NCBI GenBank assembly: GCA_002309425.1
Contig: DBXD01000090.1
Location: forward strand, 33,651-49,507
Direction: 5' to 3'
DNA length: 15,857 bases
DNA from: Cyanobacteria bacterium UBA1221
GTDB taxonomy: Bacteria; Cyanobacteriota; Vampirovibrionia; Gastranaerophilales; Gastranaerophilaceae
In this document: piece after piece, positions 13,780-15,857 of the stretch
Layout: the number at the start of each line of letters is the position of its first letter
Numbering within the stretch: position 1 is the stretch's first letter
Notes under the pieces: model-generated
The model's input: the letters and a program-made list of their open reading frames with translations, nothing else
Told to the model about the DNA's origin: nothing
The model's database searches: none
Translations under genes and position numbers: made by a program

Positions 13780-14529
13780 ATGACTGAAAATTTGGAATTA
13801 CAAGAAGAGTCCGAAGATCGTCAGAGAATACTTTTAGCAGATGATGAAGCTAGTATAAGACGTATTTTGGAAACCAGATTAAAGATGGCAGGTTATGATG
13901 TTTATACCGCAGCAGACGGGGAAGAAGCCGTTAATGCGTTTAATAAATATAATCCGGATTTGGTAGTATTAGATGTTATGATGCCAAAGATGGACGGTTA
14001 CGGTGTAACAAGAGAAATAAGAAGAACTGCAGATGTTCCGATTATTATTTTGACTGCTCTGGGTGATGTTTCTGAAAGAATTACAGGGCTTGAATTAGGT
14101 GCTGATGATTATGTAATCAAACCGTTCTCCCCAAAAGAATTAGAAGCTCGTGTAAAAGCCGTTCTCAGAAGAACAAATAACAGAGAAACAGTTACTCCTA
14201 CCGGAAAAGTTACAAAGAATGTTATCACAACAGGTAATATCAAGATTGATACGGCTCGTCGTCAGGTATTCAGAAAGAATGAGAGAATCCGCCTGACAGG
14301 TATGGAATTTAGCCTGTTAGAATTATTGGTAAACAATTCAGGTCAGGCATTTTCGAGAAACGAAATATTGCAGCATGTTTGGGCATATCCGCCGGATCAC
14401 AGAATTGATACTCGTGTTGTAGATGTACATATTTCAAGATTACGTTCCAAACTGGAATCAGACCCTGCAAATCCGGAGTTAATCCTTACTGCTCGCGGAA
14501 TCGGGTACATGTTCCAGAGAATAAGTTAA
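13780..14529 (+). CDS. rpaB: RpaB-like OmpR-family response regulator
   Basis: This is a two-component response regulator of 249 residues. The receiver domain (about 15-130) has the acidic pair Asp21/Asp22, phosphoacceptor Asp65 in VVLDVMMPKMDGYG, Thr92 and Lys114 in IKPFSP. After a linker (131-147) comes a winged-helix DNA-binding domain (about 150-249) with RIRLTGMEFSLLELL, DTRVVDVHISRLRSKLE and LILTARGIGY. Long stretches such as DDEASIRRILETRL and TALGDVSERITGLELGADDYV look like cyanobacterial RpaB, which in phototrophs controls high-light and photosystem genes under histidine kinase NblS/Hik33. Target genes here cannot be photosynthetic if the organism is a melainabacterium. The protein has no cysteine. 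AAGGA and AGGAA precede the ATG. No kinase gene is adjacent, as is usual for RpaB. Confidence 0.9.
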   Translation: MTENLELQEESEDRQRILLADDEASIRRILETRLKMAGYDVYTAADGEEAVNAFNKYNPDLVVLDVMMPKMDGYGVTREIRRTADVPIIILTALGDVSERITGLELGADDYVIKPFSPKELEARVKAVLRRTNNRETVTPTGKVTKNVITTGNIKIDTARRQVFRKNERIRLTGMEFSLLELLVNNSGQAFSRNEILQHVWAYPPDHRIDTRVVDVHISRLRSKLESDPANPELILTARGIGYMFQRIS

Positions 14530-14552
14530 TAACTAATTTAAAATAAACAATT

Positions 14553-14581
14553 AAAAAAGGATACTTCGGTATCCTTTTTTT
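14553..14581 (+). terminator. intrinsic terminator after rpaB
   Basis: A perfect six-base stem GGATAC / GTATCC (14559-14564 and 14569-14574) is closed by a TTCG tetraloop, the very stable C(UUCG)G form. It is preceded by six A and followed by seven T. It can act in both directions and isolates rpaB from the next gene. Confidence 0.92.
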
Positions 14582-14589
14582 ATGCGGGG

Positions 14590-14618
14590 TTTACAACAAA
14601 TAAGGTTTATGCTATACT
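14590..14618 (+). promoter_or_regulatory. strong sigma70-type promoter for the gene at 14650
   Basis: TTTACA at 14590-14595 and TATACT at 14613-14618 are separated by the ideal 17 bases, and TG at 14610-14611 makes an extended -10 element. The start is expected near 14625, about 25 bases before the ATG. Confidence 0.75.
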
Positions 14619-14649
14619 TGTCGTAGCACAGATTTGGAGAAATATAAAT

Positions 14650-15672
14650 ATGCATTTTACCACTATTAAGGCCTCTAGCCCTAACTATACTGCTGATAAG
14701 AGCAGCAAAAACAGTAAAGGAGAATACTCTGACCCGCTAATGCGCTGGCCCCTCAGAGGTGCGGCATTTACAAATGAAGTCGGTGAAGCTTTGCGCCCTG
14801 TAATAGGTGATGTCGCTACCTTAACCTGGGTACCGGCCTTGATGTATATAGGTGCGGATGTTTATGATAAATACAAAAATAATCAGACGGAATACAGTCC
14901 AAATTCTGTTAGGTGCCTAAAACAAGCAATCTTTCAGGGGATGGCAAGTGTATTACTTCCTCTCGTTGCGGTTAAGGCAGGGCAAAATCTGTTTTCTCAG
15001 TTCGGGAGGTTCAGTAAGAGTAAAATTTCGATAAATGAAAAAGAAGAAGTAAACGAACTTGCAAAAGAATTTATTGCCAACGGTAATCTGCATGAATTTG
15101 ATAGCAGAGATAAAGAGTGTGTAGAAACATTTTTATCGGATGTTAAAAATAGAATGTTTAAAAAGCAGACTGTTAATATGAAATTGACTCAGAAAATCAG
15201 ACACAGGCTGAATAAATCGGTACAAAAAATAACAAATCCTAACAGAGAAACGAATGTACTGACATATGCTGAGGATGAAATTAATAAAATAATATCTCTT
15301 AAAAAAGGTATATTAGATTCTGCAGAAGAATTTAAAAATAATAAATATTATACTGATTTTACGAATTTCAGACAAAAAGGACAAACTCCACAAGTTGCGG
15401 TAAATAATGCCTTAATAAAGAACCTGTCCTCGGAAGTCAGCAGAGGCCGACTATTGAAAACTTTGGGAGGTTTTGTCGCACTTGCTTTGGCGATAAAGCC
15501 GATTGACAGATTTGTTGAGGAGGTTTTAATTGGTAAAGTAATTAACAGCGGAATTGAGAAATATCAGTCTATAAATTTTTCAAATTTCAGAAAAAATGCA
15601 AATGGACCTGTTAGTGTGCAAAGACAAGATATAAAAGAAGAATATGCTCCGTTAGAAACAGTAATAATATAA
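14650..15672 (+). CDS. unplaced membrane protein, 340 residues
   Basis: I do not recognise a family. A polar start (1-30) is followed by MRWPLRGAAFTNEVGEAL, then two hydrophobic stretches (about 52-70, TLTWVPALMYIGADV, and about 93-110, FQGMASVLLPLVAVKAG). A long basic, helical region (115-265) precedes a third hydrophobic segment near 268-286 (LKTLGGFVALALAIKPI) and a polar tail. No cleavable signal peptide is evident. GGAGA nine bases before the ATG and an extended -10 promoter upstream support expression as its own unit. The layout (polar start, hydrophobic part, long helical middle, hydrophobic segment near the end) loosely resembles that of the other unplaced membrane protein upstream of rpaB; common ancestry is not established. 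No terminator lies between its stop and the tRNA promoter. Confidence 0.75.
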   Translation: MHFTTIKASSPNYTADKSSKNSKGEYSDPLMRWPLRGAAFTNEVGEALRPVIGDVATLTWVPALMYIGADVYDKYKNNQTEYSPNSVRCLKQAIFQGMASVLLPLVAVKAGQNLFSQFGRFSKSKISINEKEEVNELAKEFIANGNLHEFDSRDKECVETFLSDVKNRMFKKQTVNMKLTQKIRHRLNKSVQKITNPNRETNVLTYAEDEINKIISLKKGILDSAEEFKNNKYYTDFTNFRQKGQTPQVAVNNALIKNLSSEVSRGRLLKTLGGFVALALAIKPIDRFVEEVLIGKVINSGIEKYQSINFSNFRKNANGPVSVQRQDIKEEYAPLETVII

Positions 15673-15689
15673 TGATTTCTTATTATGTC

Positions 15690-15717
15690 TGGACAAAAAA
15701 TATTTATATGATAAAAT
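15690..15717 (+). promoter_or_regulatory. promoter for tRNA-His
   Basis: TGGACA (15690-15695) and TAAAAT (15712-15717), 16 bases apart, each match five of six consensus bases. TG at 15709-15710 gives an extended -10 element. The start would be near 15724, a few bases before the mature tRNA. Confidence 0.65.
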
Positions 15718-15730
15718 AAATTGCGGATAT

Positions 15731-15807
15731 GGCGGGTTTCGTCAAGTGGTTAAGACCACGGATTGTGGTTCCGTTACGCGTGGGTTCGAATCCCACAACC
15801 CGCCCCA
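15731..15807 (+). tRNA. tRNA-His(GTG)
   Basis: The sequence folds as a complete cloverleaf. Acceptor strands are GCGGGTT (15732-15738) and AACCCGC (15797-15803); the anticodon stem is ACGGA / TCCGT around the loop TTGTGGT with anticodon GTG at 15765-15767; the T arm is GTGGG-TTCGAAT-CCCAC. The extra G at 15731 is the histidine-specific G-1, which pairs with discriminator C73 at 15804; both are the identity elements read by HisRS. The 3' CCA (15805-15807) is encoded in the genome. Confidence 0.97.
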
Positions 15808-15808
15808 T

Positions 15809-15844
15809 AAAAAAGCAGATGACATCATTGTTATCTGCTTTTTT
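15809..15844 (+). terminator. intrinsic terminator after tRNA-His
   Basis: A ten-pair stem GCAGATGACA / TGTTATCTGC (one G-U pair) with loop TCAT is flanked by six A and six T residues. It begins one base after the tRNA CCA end and closes the transcription unit. Confidence 0.9.
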
Positions 15845-15857
15845 ATTAGAGTATTGT

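Noticed and set aside
14553..14581. The hairpin after rpaB as a repeat or attachment site
   Set aside because: The C(UUCG)G loop and flanking A and T runs mark it as an ordinary intrinsic terminator, and no second copy was seen.

Overview
The window looks like low-GC chromosomal DNA from a Gram-negative bacterium of the non-photosynthetic cyanobacterial sister group (Melainabacteria / Vampirovibrionia, probably a gut Gastranaerophilales-type genome). The main reason is an OmpR-family response regulator at 13780-14529 that reads almost like cyanobacterial RpaB, although no photosynthesis gene is present. Supporting signs are a HydE-type [FeFe]-hydrogenase maturase fragment (anaerobic fermentative life), KdsB and an MlaA domain (an outer membrane with Kdo-type LPS), standard code use, and several proteins I could not place in any family. 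The taxonomic call is inference from protein content; no rRNA gene is present to confirm it.

Left part (1-4182, minus strand): a leftward run of a matrixin-like zinc protease, a methionyl-tRNA formyltransferase-family protein (coupled by a 4-base ATGA overlap), an unusual fusion of an MlaA/VacJ lipid-transport domain to an alpha/beta-hydrolase domain, and the 5' end of hydE. The last two most likely start at TTG codons behind good ribosome binding sites. A perfect 16-bp palindrome sits in front of hydE.

Centre (4264-10276): housekeeping genes on the plus strand. ybaB and recR overlap by one base (DNA binding and recombinational repair), followed by an orphan oligopeptide-ABC ATPase, smpB (trans-translation), then accD-accA-prmA (the two carboxyltransferase subunits of acetyl-CoA carboxylase and the ribosomal protein L11 methyltransferase) behind a clear extended -10 promoter. 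Two minus-strand genes are wedged in tail to tail: a 231-residue unknown overlapping the end of smpB, and a 451-residue anthrax-lethal-factor-like zinc protease whose stop codon overlaps the stop codon of prmA.

Right part (11758-15857, plus strand): kdsB (CMP-Kdo synthesis), an unplaced membrane protein, the RpaB-like regulator with an HLR1-like double repeat in its upstream region and a textbook C(UUCG)G terminator, a second unplaced membrane protein with a strong promoter, and tRNA-His(GTG) with genome-encoded G-1 and CCA, its own promoter and terminator.

The most noteworthy points are the MlaA-hydrolase fusion, the apparent preservation of the RpaB/HLR1 regulatory pair outside photosynthesis, and two unrelated zincin proteases without visible signal peptides. 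There is no gene-free stretch above 300 bases; the longest gaps are 13603-13779 and 7380-7524, both described below. I saw no CRISPR array, insertion sequence, prophage gene or rRNA.
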